Shown here in pieces: positions 54,640 through 64,000 of a DNA stretch of 64,000 nucleotides. Origin of the DNA: Archangium violaceum (GTDB lineage: Bacteria; Myxococcota; Myxococcia; Myxococcales; Myxococcaceae); NCBI RefSeq assembly GCF_016859125.1, contig NZ_CP069338.1, forward strand, positions 2,542,001 to 2,606,000, read 5' to 3'. A program made the translations under genes and the position numbers. The stretch's first letter is position 1; every line of letters starts with the position of its first letter. The notes under the pieces were generated by a model. The model saw only the letters and a program-made list of their open reading frames with translations. It did not search any database and was not told the DNA's origin.

Positions 54640-55670
54640 GACAGCTACAGACCTCCTCCTCAACAACGCTCGGAGAGGCCGATTCTCACCCAGGCCAACC
54701 GCTTCATCCATGCGCATCGGCTGGACAATTCGGCGGAGCGGGTGCGGGCGCATTTGTCCAGCGGCTCGAGGTCGGTCGGACTGACAGGTCGCCCGGGTGA
54801 TGGAAAAACGGAGGTCGCCAACCAGCTCGTCGCCACCTTGGAGAATGCCCACCTCGTGAGGCTCCCCATCCAGGAGCTGTCGTACCTGAGTGACCACTGG
54901 AGCGATGCCTTGACCAGCCTCGTCACCCAGGTCACCGGCCATGCGCCGCCTCCCAAGACGGACTTCCGCCTGCTCTTCCAGCTCGCGGCACATGCCTTGA
55001 TGGAGGGGGGGCTGAGGCCTTTCTCGTCATCGACAACGCGGACATCCCTCCGCCGATCCCTCTGCGTGACTGTCTGCCCGCCGGGCCTTTCGCATGTGTT
55101 GTCGTGGGAGCGGGGGCTCAGGACGTGGAGGCCGAGGTCAAGCTGAATCCCCCTTCGGAGTCCGAGTTCGTGGAGATCGCCAGGAAGGATCTCGATACCC
55201 ACGGCCATGCTTCGCTCACGGACAAGCAGGAGGAGCTCCTGCGAGACATCGGAAAGGAGACGAGCTACTGCGCGCTCGTCGCCAAGTGCGTTGCGAGCAC
55301 CTGCGGCATCCAGACGCTGACGACGGATCTGCAAGAGCTACGAAACGAGATGGGGTCCGGCAAGTACACGGATGTCGACCAGAAACTGGAGGTCACTCTC
55401 CAGCGCTGCTGGTGCGCCCTCGATCCGCTCGCACAGGAGCGCGTCGCCTTTGTCGCGGCACTCGGTGAGCCCGAGGTACCGGAGACCTGGCTACCACGCA
55501 GGCTCGTCCTTCAGGGAGGACTGCGGGTATGGCGACTCCTGGACCGGGTGGGCGCGACTGAACGTGACACGTCTCCAGAAGGCATTCGTCTGCGCATTCA
55601 TCGTCTCGTGGCGGCCTGGGTACGCAACCACACGGAAATTGATGTCACGGAGGAGGTGCTCACGACCTGA
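54640..55670 (+). pseudogene. STAND/AAA-like P-loop NTPase, frameshifted and truncated
   Basis: A Walker A motif (LTGRPGDGKTEVANQL) near 54780 and a Walker B-like AFLVIDNADI near 55020 lie in different frames. The shift falls in the seven-G run at 55004-55010. After it, a helical region (KDLDTHGHASLTDKQEELLR; LQRCWCALDPLAQERVAFVA; RLVLQGGLRVWRLLDRVGAT) reaches a stop at 55670. No start or effector domain is visible and the 5' part fuses into the AraC gene. Such NTPases include anti-phage and signalling proteins, but class cannot be set from this fragment. Confidence 0.6.
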
Positions 55671-55682
55671 AGCATCCCCTCT

Positions 55683-56030
55683 GTCAGGCGACAGGAATTT
55701 TTGACCCCCTTACGTCACTAAAACTGACCCCCTCCCGGAGCCCCCTGAACCAGGGAGGTAACCTCGATGGGAGAGACGGCAGCAGTTGTGGCACCCCGCG
55801 CAGCGGAGGTGCCGATGGTCGAGCAGGAAGTGGTGCGGCGGATACGGGTGCTGGCGCAGGCCGGTTGGGGCCACAAGCGGATAGCGCGCGAGATGGGCGT
55901 GGCGGCCACCGGGTGGAGATTCCTGGCGCGCTCGACGCGAATCGGGCCTCCCGCGCCGCGCAGGTGGCTGGCCCCGTCCTCCCAGCCCTCCGACTTCTTG
56001 AACGGGGGTAGAACGGATTCGTAATCCCAG
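55683..56030 (+). mobile_element. IS21-family remnant
   Basis: A terminal-type sequence (TGTCAGGCGACAGG, then TTTTTGACCCCCTTACG) precedes the start of an IstA-like ORF at 55767: VEQEVVRRIRVLAQAGWGHK, RIAREMGVA. The next residues are not IstA, so a deletion removed the integrase core and istB. Only the left end of the element is present. Confidence 0.65.
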
Positions 56031-56385
56031 GACCTTCGCGGCGAACGCGCATCCATTCTGTCGCGTCACGAATGGGTAAACGAAAATCTTTGCTTCAGGC
56101 ATTTCCCCAAGCGACATCACCAGGGGCAAACGGCATCGCCGACACTCCCATCATGCAACGTGTGCGCCCCACTTCCTTTTTCCAAGATATTGATATTCGC
56201 AAGCACACACGGTCGAGCTCCTTTCGTTTGTCTTGCACACGAGCCTCGCTCATCCGGCCAATCACTGCCGGTACTCGAAGAACTCCAGGACCGTAACCCG
56301 AAAAAATCCGAGCTCCCCTCCTTCATCCCGAACAACCCCTCGAAAGAGGAAGACCGGGCGCGCCCGGAGGAAAGGTCAAGAGCCG

Positions 56386-57747
56386 ATGAACAAGATCTGG
56401 AAACCAGGCCTTCTGGCCCTGCTGTCGCTGGTGGTGCCGGCGGGAGAGAGCCTCGCCGGGACGGCGGACTTCACCGTTCAGTACCAGAACTACAATGCCG
56501 CGGGACCCAACGACGACATCGTCGAAGCGGGCATCCAGCTGCGCAACAACACCGCGGCCTCCATCCCCTTGAGCAGTATCGTCGTGCGCTACTGGTTCAC
56601 GAACAACGGTGGGGCGGCATCGCCGGCGTGCTGGTGGTGGAAGACGGCGGACTGCGCGGGCATCACGCTGACGAGCGGGAGCGTGTCCGCCACGGGGGCC
56701 GATCAGTACGTGGAGGTCCGCTTCACCAGCGCCGCCGGGAGCCTGGCGCCGGGCGCGACGAGCGTGCCCATCGATCTGGGCATCACCTTCGGCACCCCCG
56801 TCAACGAGACGGATGACTACTCGTACGGAAACCAGACCACGTTCGCCAACTGGAGCAAGATCACCGTGCACGACGCGGGCTCGGCGCCCCTGAGCGGCCT
56901 GCGCGGCGGCACGCCTCCCAGCGCGAGCGGAGGTGGCGGTGACGGCGGCGGAGGCGGCACGGTGTCGGCCGAGTTCTTCGATGACTTCAGCTACTCGAGC
57001 ACGTCGGATTCCGGGTTCCAGAACTGGTGGCAGTTGCGCAGCTACTCGGGCGGCCCCGGTGTCAGCGGCGCGCAGTGGCTGCCGTCCAACGCCTCGCTGG
57101 TGAATGACGGCACCAGCAGCAACCGGCTGCTGCGGCTGCGGGGGAGCACGAACGGGACCGCGAGCGGCTCGACCCAGGTCGAGGTCCTCTCCAGGGCCCA
57201 GAAGTTCCGCTACGGAACCTACGCGTCGCGGTTCAGGTTCAACGACACGACGCTGTCCGGCCCGCGCCTCTTCGGCGACAAGTACGTGGAGACCTTCTTC
57301 ACCATCACCCCCTACAGCTCTCCCAACTACTCGGAGCAGGACTTCGAGTACCTGCCCAACGGCGGCTGGGGACAGGGCAATACCAGCACCATGTTCCTGA
57401 CGTCGTGGGACCGGAACAAGGGCTCCCGAAGCAACCAGGTCTCGGCGAGCCATGACGGGTGGCACACGCTCGTGCTGCACGTGTCCCCCTCGGGCATCGT
57501 CTACTTCATCGACGGCGTGCAGCGGGCGTCCCACGGCCCCGAGTACGCCCCGACGATCGGCCAGTACATCGCCTACCAGCTGTGGTTCATCGAGCTGGAC
57601 ACGAGCAACAACACCTCGCGCACGTACTACGAGGACGCGGACTGGGTGTACTTCGCCAAGGACGTGCTCCTGTCGCCCAACGAAGTGGCGGCGAAGGTGG
57701 CCGGCTTCCGCTCCGCCTCCGTCACCCGTAGGGACACCGTGCCCTGA
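56386..57747 (+). CDS. Secreted CBM3-GH16-like glycoside hydrolase
   Basis: 453 residues from the ATG at MNKIWKPGLL (signal peptide to ~25). Residues ~28-165 are a family 3 carbohydrate-binding module (VQYQNYNAAGPNDDIVEAGI, RYWFTNNG, WKTADCAGITL). A Gly-rich linker (~180-200) joins a jelly-roll domain of the GH16 type: the motif EQDFE at 317-321 fits the ExDxE catalytic signature, with HDGWHTLVLHVSPSGIVYFI after it. It probably cleaves beta-glucans or similar, using the CBM to bind insoluble polysaccharide. Extracellular. The ~640-base region upstream shows no gene other than the IS21 remnant. Confidence 0.85.
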   Translation: MNKIWKPGLLALLSLVVPAGESLAGTADFTVQYQNYNAAGPNDDIVEAGIQLRNNTAASIPLSSIVVRYWFTNNGGAASPACWWWKTADCAGITLTSGSVSATGADQYVEVRFTSAAGSLAPGATSVPIDLGITFGTPVNETDDYSYGNQTTFANWSKITVHDAGSAPLSGLRGGTPPSASGGGGDGGGGGTVSAEFFDDFSYSSTSDSGFQNWWQLRSYSGGPGVSGAQWLPSNASLVNDGTSSNRLLRLRGSTNGTASGSTQVEVLSRAQKFRYGTYASRFRFNDTTLSGPRLFGDKYVETFFTITPYSSPNYSEQDFEYLPNGGWGQGNTSTMFLTSWDRNKGSRSNQVSASHDGWHTLVLHVSPSGIVYFIDGVQRASHGPEYAPTIGQYIAYQLWFIELDTSNNTSRTYYEDADWVYFAKDVLLSPNEVAAKVAGFRSASVTRRDTVP

Positions 57748-57928
57748 GCGGTCCCGACGCAGAGGGTGCATGCCCGCCGCGAGGAAGCGTCCGACAGCGG
57801 ACACTTCCTCGCCCGCTGGGACACACACTGGGAGTGAAAGCGGAATATAACTCAAGTCGGGTATTTCGGAGTTGCCCCCAGACATCCGAAGTCCCCACTC
57901 CCGCAATCCCTCCCGCGAAGGAGCACCC

Positions 57929-60298
57929 ATGCGACGACTGCTGAAACCAGCCGTTTGTCTCTCATTGCTGCTGACGTCCCAGGCCTGGGCCATCGATCCA
58001 CCCAGGCCCCGCACGTCCAGCTCACTGGCGAGCCGGGCCTTCTTCAAGCCGGAGCTGTCCCTCCCCAGCGGCCATGTTCCGCTCCGGGACGCCCTGCCCC
58101 GCATGAGCCGTGAGAGCGAGAGGGCCTGGGACGACTTCTTCGCGCGCAATGGCCGCGCGTTCGAGGTCTACGTGGACAGCATCACCGGCGCGGCCACCAA
58201 CATCCAGGGCGCCATCCCCCTCATCCCCGGAGACGGCGTGGACAACACGCTCACGCTCTCCGGCCTGAGGCAGCAGCTCGGACGCTCCGTCAGCAAGGTG
58301 GACGAGGCCGTGGTGGCCGACCTGCTCCTCGCGTTCATCCGGGCCAACCACGAGGCCATTGGCGTGGACCTGGAGCAGCTCGGAGAGCCCCGCGTGACGC
58401 AGGTGACGGAGCACCTGTGGCAGGTCTCCATTCCCCAACAATTCAAGGGCATCCCCGTCCGCCATGGGCGGCTGGCCGCCACCATCAGCCACGGCAACCT
58501 CATCCTCCTGGGCACAGAGAACTGGAGCAACGTCGACATCGCTCCCCTCCCCTTCGTGTCCGCGGACGGCGCGGTGGTGACGGGCAACGAGCAACTCGGC
58601 CTCTACGAGAGTCCTCCCGAGCAGTGGCTGGCGCCGACGCTGGAGATCGCTCCCGTGGCCCGGAAGGACGCGCGCTTCGGGAGGGGACAGGGCCACCAGC
58701 TCGTGTGGACGTACGGCTTCCAGAACCCCGACGAGCGGGAGCAGTGGAAGGTGACGGTCGACGCCACCAACGGCGAGGTGCTCGCGCTGGAGGACGACAA
58801 CCACTACCTCGACCAGAACATCCGCGGCGGCGTCTACCCGCTGACCAACACCGGAAGCTGCACCGCCACCGCCACGTGCGGGTCGATGTTCTCCAACACG
58901 CCCATGCCGTGGGCCAACACGGGCCTCGCGTCGCCGAACAACTACACCGACGGCGCGGGCATCTTCGACTACACCTCCGGCACCGCCACCACGGCCCTCA
59001 ATGGAAAGTACATCCGGGTGAGCGACAAGTGCGGCGCCGTCAACGCCTCCGCCTCGGGCTCCATCAACCTGGCGGGCGCCAACAACGACCATGACTGCAC
59101 GGTGCCGGCGGGCACCTCCGCTGGAAACACGGCCGCGGCACGGAGCTCCTTCTATGAGCTGAACCGCATCGCCGAGGTGGCGCGTGGCTGGCTCCCCAAC
59201 AACGTGTGGCTCAAGAGCCAACTCACCGCCAACGTGAACATCGTCAGCACCTGCAACGCGTTCTGGAATGGGTCGTCGGTCAACTTCTACCGGAGCGGCG
59301 GCGGCTGCCGGAACACGGGAGAGCTCGCCGCCGTGTTCGACCACGAGTGGGGCCACGGCCTGGATGACAACGACGCCGCGGGGGTGATGAGCAACTCCAG
59401 CGAGGCCTACGCGGACATCGCGGCCATCTACCGCCTGCCGTCCTCGTGCGTGGGCTATGGCTTCTTCCAGACCGTCGACGACGGCTGCGGCATGACGCCG
59501 GACGGCACGGGCTACAACGTGAACGAGGCCCAGACGGGCGCCGCCTGGTGCACCACCCGCTGCTCGGGCGTGCGCGACGCGGACTGGGGAGCCCATGCCA
59601 ACGCCACGCCCGCCACGCCCCAGAACTTCGTCTGCAGCCGCTGCACCTCCGGCACGGGCCCCTGCGGCAAGCAGGTGCACTGCGCGGCCTCTCCCGTCCG
59701 CCAGGCGGCGTGGGACCTCATCGCCCGGGACTTGAGGGCCGCGCCCTTCAACCTCGACGCCAACACGGCGCAGATCATCGGCAACAAGATCTTCTACCAG
59801 GGCAGCGGCAACGTCGGCGCCTGGCACGCGTGCAGCTGCAGCGCCGGCACCTCGGACGGCTGCGCCGCCACCCATGGCTACAAGCAGTGGCTGGCCGCGG
59901 ATGACGACAACGGCAACCTCAACGATGGCACGCCGCACATGACGGCCATCCACGCCGCCTTCAACCGGCACAACATCGCCTGCACCACGCCGGCGCCGGT
60001 GAACAGCGGCTGTGCCGCCGGCCCCACCGCCGCTCCGACGATCACCGTGACCGCGGGAACCGGCCAGGTCTCCGTGAACTGGGGCTCCGTCGCCGGGGCC
60101 AGCGAGTACTGGGTGATGAAGTCCGAGGGCTTCGCCGCGTGCAGCTACGGCAAGGTGCGCACCGCCACCGTCACGGGCACGAGCTACACGGACGGCGAGG
60201 TGATGAGCGGCCGGCAGTACTGCTACTCCATCGTCCCCGCGTCCTCGAGCGCCTGCTACGGCGCCGCCAGCACCTGCACCTGCGCGACGGCGCTCTGA
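57929..60298 (+). CDS. Secreted zinc metalloprotease, FTP/M4-M36-like
   Basis: 789 residues from the ATG before RRLLKPAVCL (signal peptide to ~21). Residues ~80-290 resemble the FTP/PepSY propeptide (LVWTYGFQNPDEREQWKVTV, NGEVLALEDD). The catalytic domain has HEWGHGLDDND with His472, Glu473 and His476 and a downstream EAYADIAAIY Glu, the M4/M36-type gluzincin layout. Many Cys follow (CSRCTSGTGPCGKQVHCAAS). A C-terminal fibronectin-like domain (~705-789, VSVNWGSVAGASEYWVMKSE) probably binds substrate. Fits a predatory lytic exoprotease. Confidence 0.87.
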   Translation: MRRLLKPAVCLSLLLTSQAWAIDPPRPRTSSSLASRAFFKPELSLPSGHVPLRDALPRMSRESERAWDDFFARNGRAFEVYVDSITGAATNIQGAIPLIPGDGVDNTLTLSGLRQQLGRSVSKVDEAVVADLLLAFIRANHEAIGVDLEQLGEPRVTQVTEHLWQVSIPQQFKGIPVRHGRLAATISHGNLILLGTENWSNVDIAPLPFVSADGAVVTGNEQLGLYESPPEQWLAPTLEIAPVARKDARFGRGQGHQLVWTYGFQNPDEREQWKVTVDATNGEVLALEDDNHYLDQNIRGGVYPLTNTGSCTATATCGSMFSNTPMPWANTGLASPNNYTDGAGIFDYTSGTATTALNGKYIRVSDKCGAVNASASGSINLAGANNDHDCTVPAGTSAGNTAAARSSFYELNRIAEVARGWLPNNVWLKSQLTANVNIVSTCNAFWNGSSVNFYRSGGGCRNTGELAAVFDHEWGHGLDDNDAAGVMSNSSEAYADIAAIYRLPSSCVGYGFFQTVDDGCGMTPDGTGYNVNEAQTGAAWCTTRCSGVRDADWGAHANATPATPQNFVCSRCTSGTGPCGKQVHCAASPVRQAAWDLIARDLRAAPFNLDANTAQIIGNKIFYQGSGNVGAWHACSCSAGTSDGCAATHGYKQWLAADDDNGNLNDGTPHMTAIHAAFNRHNIACTTPAPVNSGCAAGPTAAPTITVTAGTGQVSVNWGSVAGASEYWVMKSEGFAACSYGKVRTATVTGTSYTDGEVMSGRQYCYSIVPASSSACYGAASTCTCATAL

Positions 60299-60361
60299 CC
60301 TGAAGAACCTCGTCGGCGCGACCGCGACTCTCACGCGCGGTCGCGCCGGTACCTCACGTCG

Positions 60362-61699
60362 CTAGAGGTGCTGGAACGTCACCTGCGAATTGCACGGGAA
60401 GTCGCCCACGAGGACATCCGACAGGTCGATGTTGTTGCCCATGGAGTCCTTCGGGAAGCCGACGCCACCCCACGGCGCGCCCGAATCGAACCGGGTGAAG
60501 CCTCCCGAGGGCGTGTAGACGGGATAGCCGCCGACCGCATCGGGCGTGGAGGTGATGGTCATGTTGGCGCAGCTTTCGGGCGCGCCGGGCGGGAAGGTGA
60601 TGCCCACCTCCTGCTCCACGTTCGCCCGCGTGTTGTAGAGGGCGATGAACAGCGCGTCCGACTGCACGGTGTCCGTCCTGGTGAGGTACGTACCCGCGGC
60701 GTTCATGAGCTGCAGGTTGACGGTGATGCCCGGCGGCGTCGGTGAGCCGCTCGGGTTGTAGCAGGACTCGTCGAAGCCCACGAACTGGACGATGGTGCAG
60801 GCGGGGGCCGTCTTCTCGATGTCCGCGTTCCACGTGCCGAGCCCGCCGTTGGTGGGGACGAGGTTGCCGGGCCGGGAGGCCGGGCCTCCGATGAGGGTGA
60901 AGTTGGTGCCCGTGGAGGTGGGGTTGAAGTTGGCGTTCTGCTCGACCCAGCGATTCGTCGTGTTGTCGAACCGCCACATGGCGGCGCGGCACTTCTTCTC
61001 GAGGACACAGGCCGGCATGGTCTTCACCTGCGCGGGGACGCGGAGGAAGACCTGGGCCGTCTTGTTCTGCCCGAGGTTCACCGCGCCTCCCTTGCTGTCC
61101 GTCGCTCCGACGAAGAAGGCGCCGATGGACTCCAGGGCGACCGTCTTGCCGCTCGCGTTCACCGCGGTGAAGTCACCCGGCATGCTGAGCGGGGCATAGG
61201 TCGCGACGGAGACGAGCACCGTGTCCGTCACCGGCTGGCCGGCGGCGTTGACCAGCGAGTTGGCCGGAATGGAGATCTGGACGTCCGCCGTCTCGATGAC
61301 GCTGTTCACCGTCGGGTTGATCTGCCGCACCGTAGCCTGCGGCAGGACATGGACGGCGTTGAGCTTGCCCGCGCTCAGGAACTCCGTCACCGGCCCATAA
61401 CCCGCCTTGTTCACGTTGAGGATGTAGCCCTCGGACGCGGCCGTCACGGAGACGAAATACTTGCCGGAGGAGTCGGTGGTGCGGTTGACGCCGTTGAGGG
61501 TGACGGTGGCGCCGGGAATGGGCTTGCCGTAGGCGTCCTTCACCGTGCCGGTGAAGACCGCCGAGGCCAGGGCCGCCTCTCCCTCGCGGAGCTCCTCGGA
61601 CACGGGCCCGGAGGACCGAGCGTCAGCTCCTTCGAGGCAGCCAAGCGAAAGCATCGCCGGAGCCAGCATCGCGAGCCACCACCTCTTCATCGCTGTCAT
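60362..61699 (-). CDS. Lipoprotein with carboxypeptidase-regulatory-like domain
   Basis: 445 residues; the ATG at 61699 has AGGAGG upstream. A lipobox (LAPAMLSLGCLEG) anchors it. Residues ~48-125 form a CarboxypepD_reg-like fold (GTVKDAYGKPIPGATVTLNG, SSGKYFVSV, KAGYGPVTEF), followed by a large beta-rich region with repeats of a ZU5/Ig-like look (VQISIPANSLVNAAGQPVTD). Function unknown; such proteins are often surface or periplasmic binding modules. Convergent with the metalloprotease gene. Confidence 0.78.
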   Translation of the reverse strand: MTAMKRWWLAMLAPAMLSLGCLEGADARSSGPVSEELREGEAALASAVFTGTVKDAYGKPIPGATVTLNGVNRTTDSSGKYFVSVTAASEGYILNVNKAGYGPVTEFLSAGKLNAVHVLPQATVRQINPTVNSVIETADVQISIPANSLVNAAGQPVTDTVLVSVATYAPLSMPGDFTAVNASGKTVALESIGAFFVGATDSKGGAVNLGQNKTAQVFLRVPAQVKTMPACVLEKKCRAAMWRFDNTTNRWVEQNANFNPTSTGTNFTLIGGPASRPGNLVPTNGGLGTWNADIEKTAPACTIVQFVGFDESCYNPSGSPTPPGITVNLQLMNAAGTYLTRTDTVQSDALFIALYNTRANVEQEVGITFPPGAPESCANMTITSTPDAVGGYPVYTPSGGFTRFDSGAPWGGVGFPKDSMGNNIDLSDVLVGDFPCNSQVTFQHL

Positions 61700-61930
61700 G
61701 ACACGACCTCCTGGGGTGCGAGTGATGTGCGCCGGCGCCAAAGACAGACAGGGCTCCGACACAGCGACTTCAAGCTAGTGAAAAGAAGAACAACCCACAC
61801 TCCGCGTATGTCAATCACTCCCGGTAAATGTCCACTATCGGATAGAGGCGCGCCCTGGCGGTGCGCACGCGAGGGGGAAACCTCAACGTCAAGCTCGGAC
61901 GCGGGGCCTTCCAAGGGAAGTTATGTTGCC

Positions 61931-62803
61931 GTGATGCTTCTGCCGCCCCTGGCTCCCGATGCCTCCTTCGCCCCGCTCGTGCTCGACTCCGACGAGCCCC
62001 AGGCCCGCCGCTTCCGCATGAGCGCGGGCTTCGAGTCCTCACGGAGGGGCGGAACGTACGGTCCCCACTCCTGCTCGGGCAGCGCCCAGTTCTCCCTGGC
62101 GGGCTGGGACGACATCCAGGAACGGCTCGGCCGCCCGGCCCCCGAGAGCCTCTACGTGCTCGATTTGCGCCAGGAGTCCCATGGCTTCCTCGACGGAGCG
62201 GCGGTCAGTTGGTACGCCCGGCACAACTGGGGATGTGTCGGGCTCGCTAAGGACGAGGTGCTTCAGCTCGAGGAGCTGCGGTTGCGGCTCCTGTCACGCG
62301 CGGAGACCGTCTGGGTGGGGGATGCCCGCGCGCTCAAGGAGGGCCGCGGACCTCACTTCACCGAGTGGACACCGGAGCACGTTCGGACGGAACAGGAAGC
62401 GCTGGGCCTGCCCGAGGGACACTACCTGCGCCTTCCCGTCACCGACCACCTGCGCCCCGATGATGCGGTCATCGACCGCTTCATCCACTTCATCCGGGAC
62501 CTGCGGGGCGAAACGCACCTGCATTTTCACTGCCGGGGGGGCAAGGGCCGCACGTCCTTCTTCCTGACGCTCCTGGAGCTGCTCTGGAACGCGGAGCACC
62601 TGCCGCTCGAGGCCATCCTCGAGCGCCAGCAACAGTTCAACGATTACGACCTGCGCAAGAGGCCGCCCCCGGACAGCTACAAGGCGGCCTTCGCCCCCGA
62701 ACGGCTCGACCTGCTCACGCGCTTCCACGACTACGCCCGCGCGAACCCGGGGGGCCGCCCCCTCTCCTGGACGCAATGGCCGCTATCGGAACGAGGCCTT
62801 TGA
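61931..62803 (+). CDS. PTP-like phytase / cysteine phosphatase
   Basis: About 290 residues. The P-loop HCRGGKGRTSFF (Cys200, Arg206, numbered from the ATG at 61934) is the CX5R nucleophile site of cysteine phosphatases. An upstream LPVTDHLRPDDAVIDRFIHF resembles the general-acid segment of PTP-like inositol phytases (TDHxxP). A GTG at 61931 or the ATG at 61934 may be the start, as sequence before it does not look coding. No clear signal peptide. It may remove phosphate from inositol phosphates or act on tyrosine. Confidence 0.78.
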   Translation: MMLLPPLAPDASFAPLVLDSDEPQARRFRMSAGFESSRRGGTYGPHSCSGSAQFSLAGWDDIQERLGRPAPESLYVLDLRQESHGFLDGAAVSWYARHNWGCVGLAKDEVLQLEELRLRLLSRAETVWVGDARALKEGRGPHFTEWTPEHVRTEQEALGLPEGHYLRLPVTDHLRPDDAVIDRFIHFIRDLRGETHLHFHCRGGKGRTSFFLTLLELLWNAEHLPLEAILERQQQFNDYDLRKRPPPDSYKAAFAPERLDLLTRFHDYARANPGGRPLSWTQWPLSERGL

Positions 62804-62865
62804 CCCCCTCTGCGGCCCGTGAAGGCTTGCGTGCGAGACACCTCCTCCATCAACGTCCCACTCCC

Positions 62866-64000
62866 ATGAACTTCCGCGCGCTGCTCACTTCCGCCCTTCT
62901 CCTGCCCGCCTGCGCGGCGCAGAGAGCCTCGACCGCCCCGGCTCCCGAGCCGACGGCGCCCCCGACCGGTCTTCAACGCGAGGCGGGGCCCATCGGTACG
63001 CCCCACCCCATCGTCCTCCAGACCGCCGCCAGGGATGGGCGATGGGTGCTCGCCTGCCAGGCACGCGAGGACACGAATGGTGACGGAAAGCTCGAGGTCC
63101 GCTACGGCCAGCACGGGGGCACCCGCGGTGACGCACTCGTGCCCTACCTGTTCCTCGACCCGGGCGAAGGCGAGCAGCTCGACGACTTCCTCACGGCGGA
63201 CCCCACCGACCGCTACCTCGTGGTGGTCCGCGGGGGTTCGCTCCGGCTGCTCGACACGTACACGCACGCCGACACCGAGCTGGCCGCGCCGGGCACCTTC
63301 CCCGAGAGCAAAGCGCCCCTCTCCGCCCTGCCCGTGTCCTTTTCTCGGGATGGCAAGCACCTGCTCCTGGTAACGCTGACCGGGCTCGACAAGAAGGCCT
63401 CGGCCGTCCTCATCAACCTGGCGGATGGGAGTCGACAGGAGGTGCGGCACGGGCCCGGTGTGCTGGGCGAGGCCTCGCTCGCTCCCGAGGGCAGATGGGC
63501 GATGTTCGGTGTGCTCACGGAGGACACCAATGGCGATGGACAGCTGACCTGGCCCATCGTGAAGACCACGCTCGCGCCCCGGGGCTGCCGGGGTCCCATC
63601 CTCTCGTATGGACAGTACGGCTACACCGGAGACAAGCCCTCCTTCGCCCTGACCCGGGTGAGCGGAGGCCCGCTCGTGCCGGCGGATGACATGCTCCTGC
63701 CCGTGGGCGACCTGGGGCTCCGCCGGGGCGAGCAGGGCGAGCTGTTCGTCGAGGACGCCTCGGGCCAGCGCACCGAGTGGGTGCCCGCGAGCTGCGGCGC
63801 TCAGATCGTCCACGTGGACCTCGAGCATCAACAACTCCTGGTGACCTGCACCGCACAGGGCAACGCGCTCGAGCTGCACGGCGCCCGGGTGCACCAGCCC
63901 CTCGGCCTGTCCGTCGAGCCCCCCCGCCGGCGAAACAAGCTCTCCTCGGAGCCCACCCGTCTGTACCCTGTCACTCCCATGCCCCCGGCCCGGAACCAGA
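62866..64000 (+). CDS. Lipoprotein, 3' end outside window
   Basis: Starts at an ATG (MNFRALLTSALLLPACAAQR; lipobox Cys ~16) and stays open to base 64000, 378 codons. Mature part: Pro-rich linker, then repeats of a beta-propeller-like kind (DGRWVLACQAREDTNGDGKL, RYLVVVRGGSLRLLDTYTHA, EGRWAMFGVLTEDTNGDGQL). Two DTNGDGxL segments look like Ca-binding (EF-hand-like or propeller) loops. This is a probable outer-membrane propeller-like lipoprotein of unknown function. Confidence 0.7.
   Translation, partial: MNFRALLTSALLLPACAAQRASTAPAPEPTAPPTGLQREAGPIGTPHPIVLQTAARDGRWVLACQAREDTNGDGKLEVRYGQHGGTRGDALVPYLFLDPGEGEQLDDFLTADPTDRYLVVVRGGSLRLLDTYTHADTELAAPGTFPESKAPLSALPVSFSRDGKHLLLVTLTGLDKKASAVLINLADGSRQEVRHGPGVLGEASLAPEGRWAMFGVLTEDTNGDGQLTWPIVKTTLAPRGCRGPILSYGQYGYTGDKPSFALTRVSGGPLVPADDMLLPVGDLGLRRGEQGELFVEDASGQRTEWVPASCGAQIVHVDLEHQQLLVTCTAQGNALELHGARVHQPLGLSVEPPRRRNKLSSEPTRLYPVTPMPPARNQ

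Noticed and set aside
58022-60334. A 770-residue minus-strand protein opposite the metalloprotease
   Set aside because: Its composition is the typical shadow pattern and the plus-strand gene has signal peptide, HExxH motif and domain order.

Overview
The window is GC-rich DNA from a myxobacterium, most likely a Cystobacterineae genus close to Archangium, Cystobacter or Myxococcus. The assignment rests on gene content, not on any rRNA: SitA-type lipoprotein toxins of outer-membrane exchange, DUF2381 proteins, eukaryote-like Ser/Thr kinases, Imm52 and DUF2169 modules, and many secreted hydrolases.

Region 1 (1-12.2 kb) looks like stable chromosome after a toxin/immunity tail: the 3' end of a SitA-like toxin with a DUF2019-like immunity gene, an alpha/beta hydrolase, a YeiH transporter with a LysR regulator, a large acyl-CoA synthetase/GNAT fusion, a MerR/GyrI-like pair with a shared dyad promoter, an SGNH-type exported protein and a beta-lactamase-fold serine hydrolase.

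Region 2 (12.2-36.4 kb) is an integrated island. It is bounded by two 27-base direct repeats (one mismatch) that look like the 3' end of a tRNA or tmRNA. A divergent tyrosine recombinase and an excisionase-like gene lie at the left end. The island holds about 4.3 kb of hairpin-rich repeat DNA with a 41-base unit (14.1-19.0 kb), a pseudokinase, two HTH regulators, an active transmembrane kinase, a DUF2381 gene and a second SitA-like toxin with its immunity gene. The DUF2381 gene and the toxin gene are each split by a copy of the same ISAs1-like element, and one of those copies is itself split by an IS1380-like element. Smaller arrays of the same repeat family follow the immunity gene. A group II intron with a frameshifted reverse transcriptase ends the island.

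Region 3 (36.4-48 kb) is a second accessory zone full of mobile DNA and remnants: a second integrase cut by an IS3 element, an IS66 element, a DUF2381 tail, a lipoprotein toxin candidate coupled to an ankyrin-repeat immunity candidate, a decayed DUF2169/ketosynthase-like/Imm52 cassette, an HD-domain protein, a GlxA-type regulator, and a third ISAs1-like copy inside a cysteine-motif gene.

Region 4 (48-64 kb) returns to metabolic and secreted functions: a TetR-controlled NmrA/epoxide hydrolase operon with a clear operator, a cupin lipoprotein, a VOC/AraC pair, a broken STAND-like NTPase, an IS21 remnant, a CBM3-GH16 glycosidase, a large metalloprotease, a carboxypeptidase-regulatory-domain lipoprotein, a PTP-like phytase and a lipoprotein running off the end. 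The main theme of the accessory half is kin-recognition toxin/immunity cassettes being built up and inactivated by mobile elements beside an unusual repeat family.
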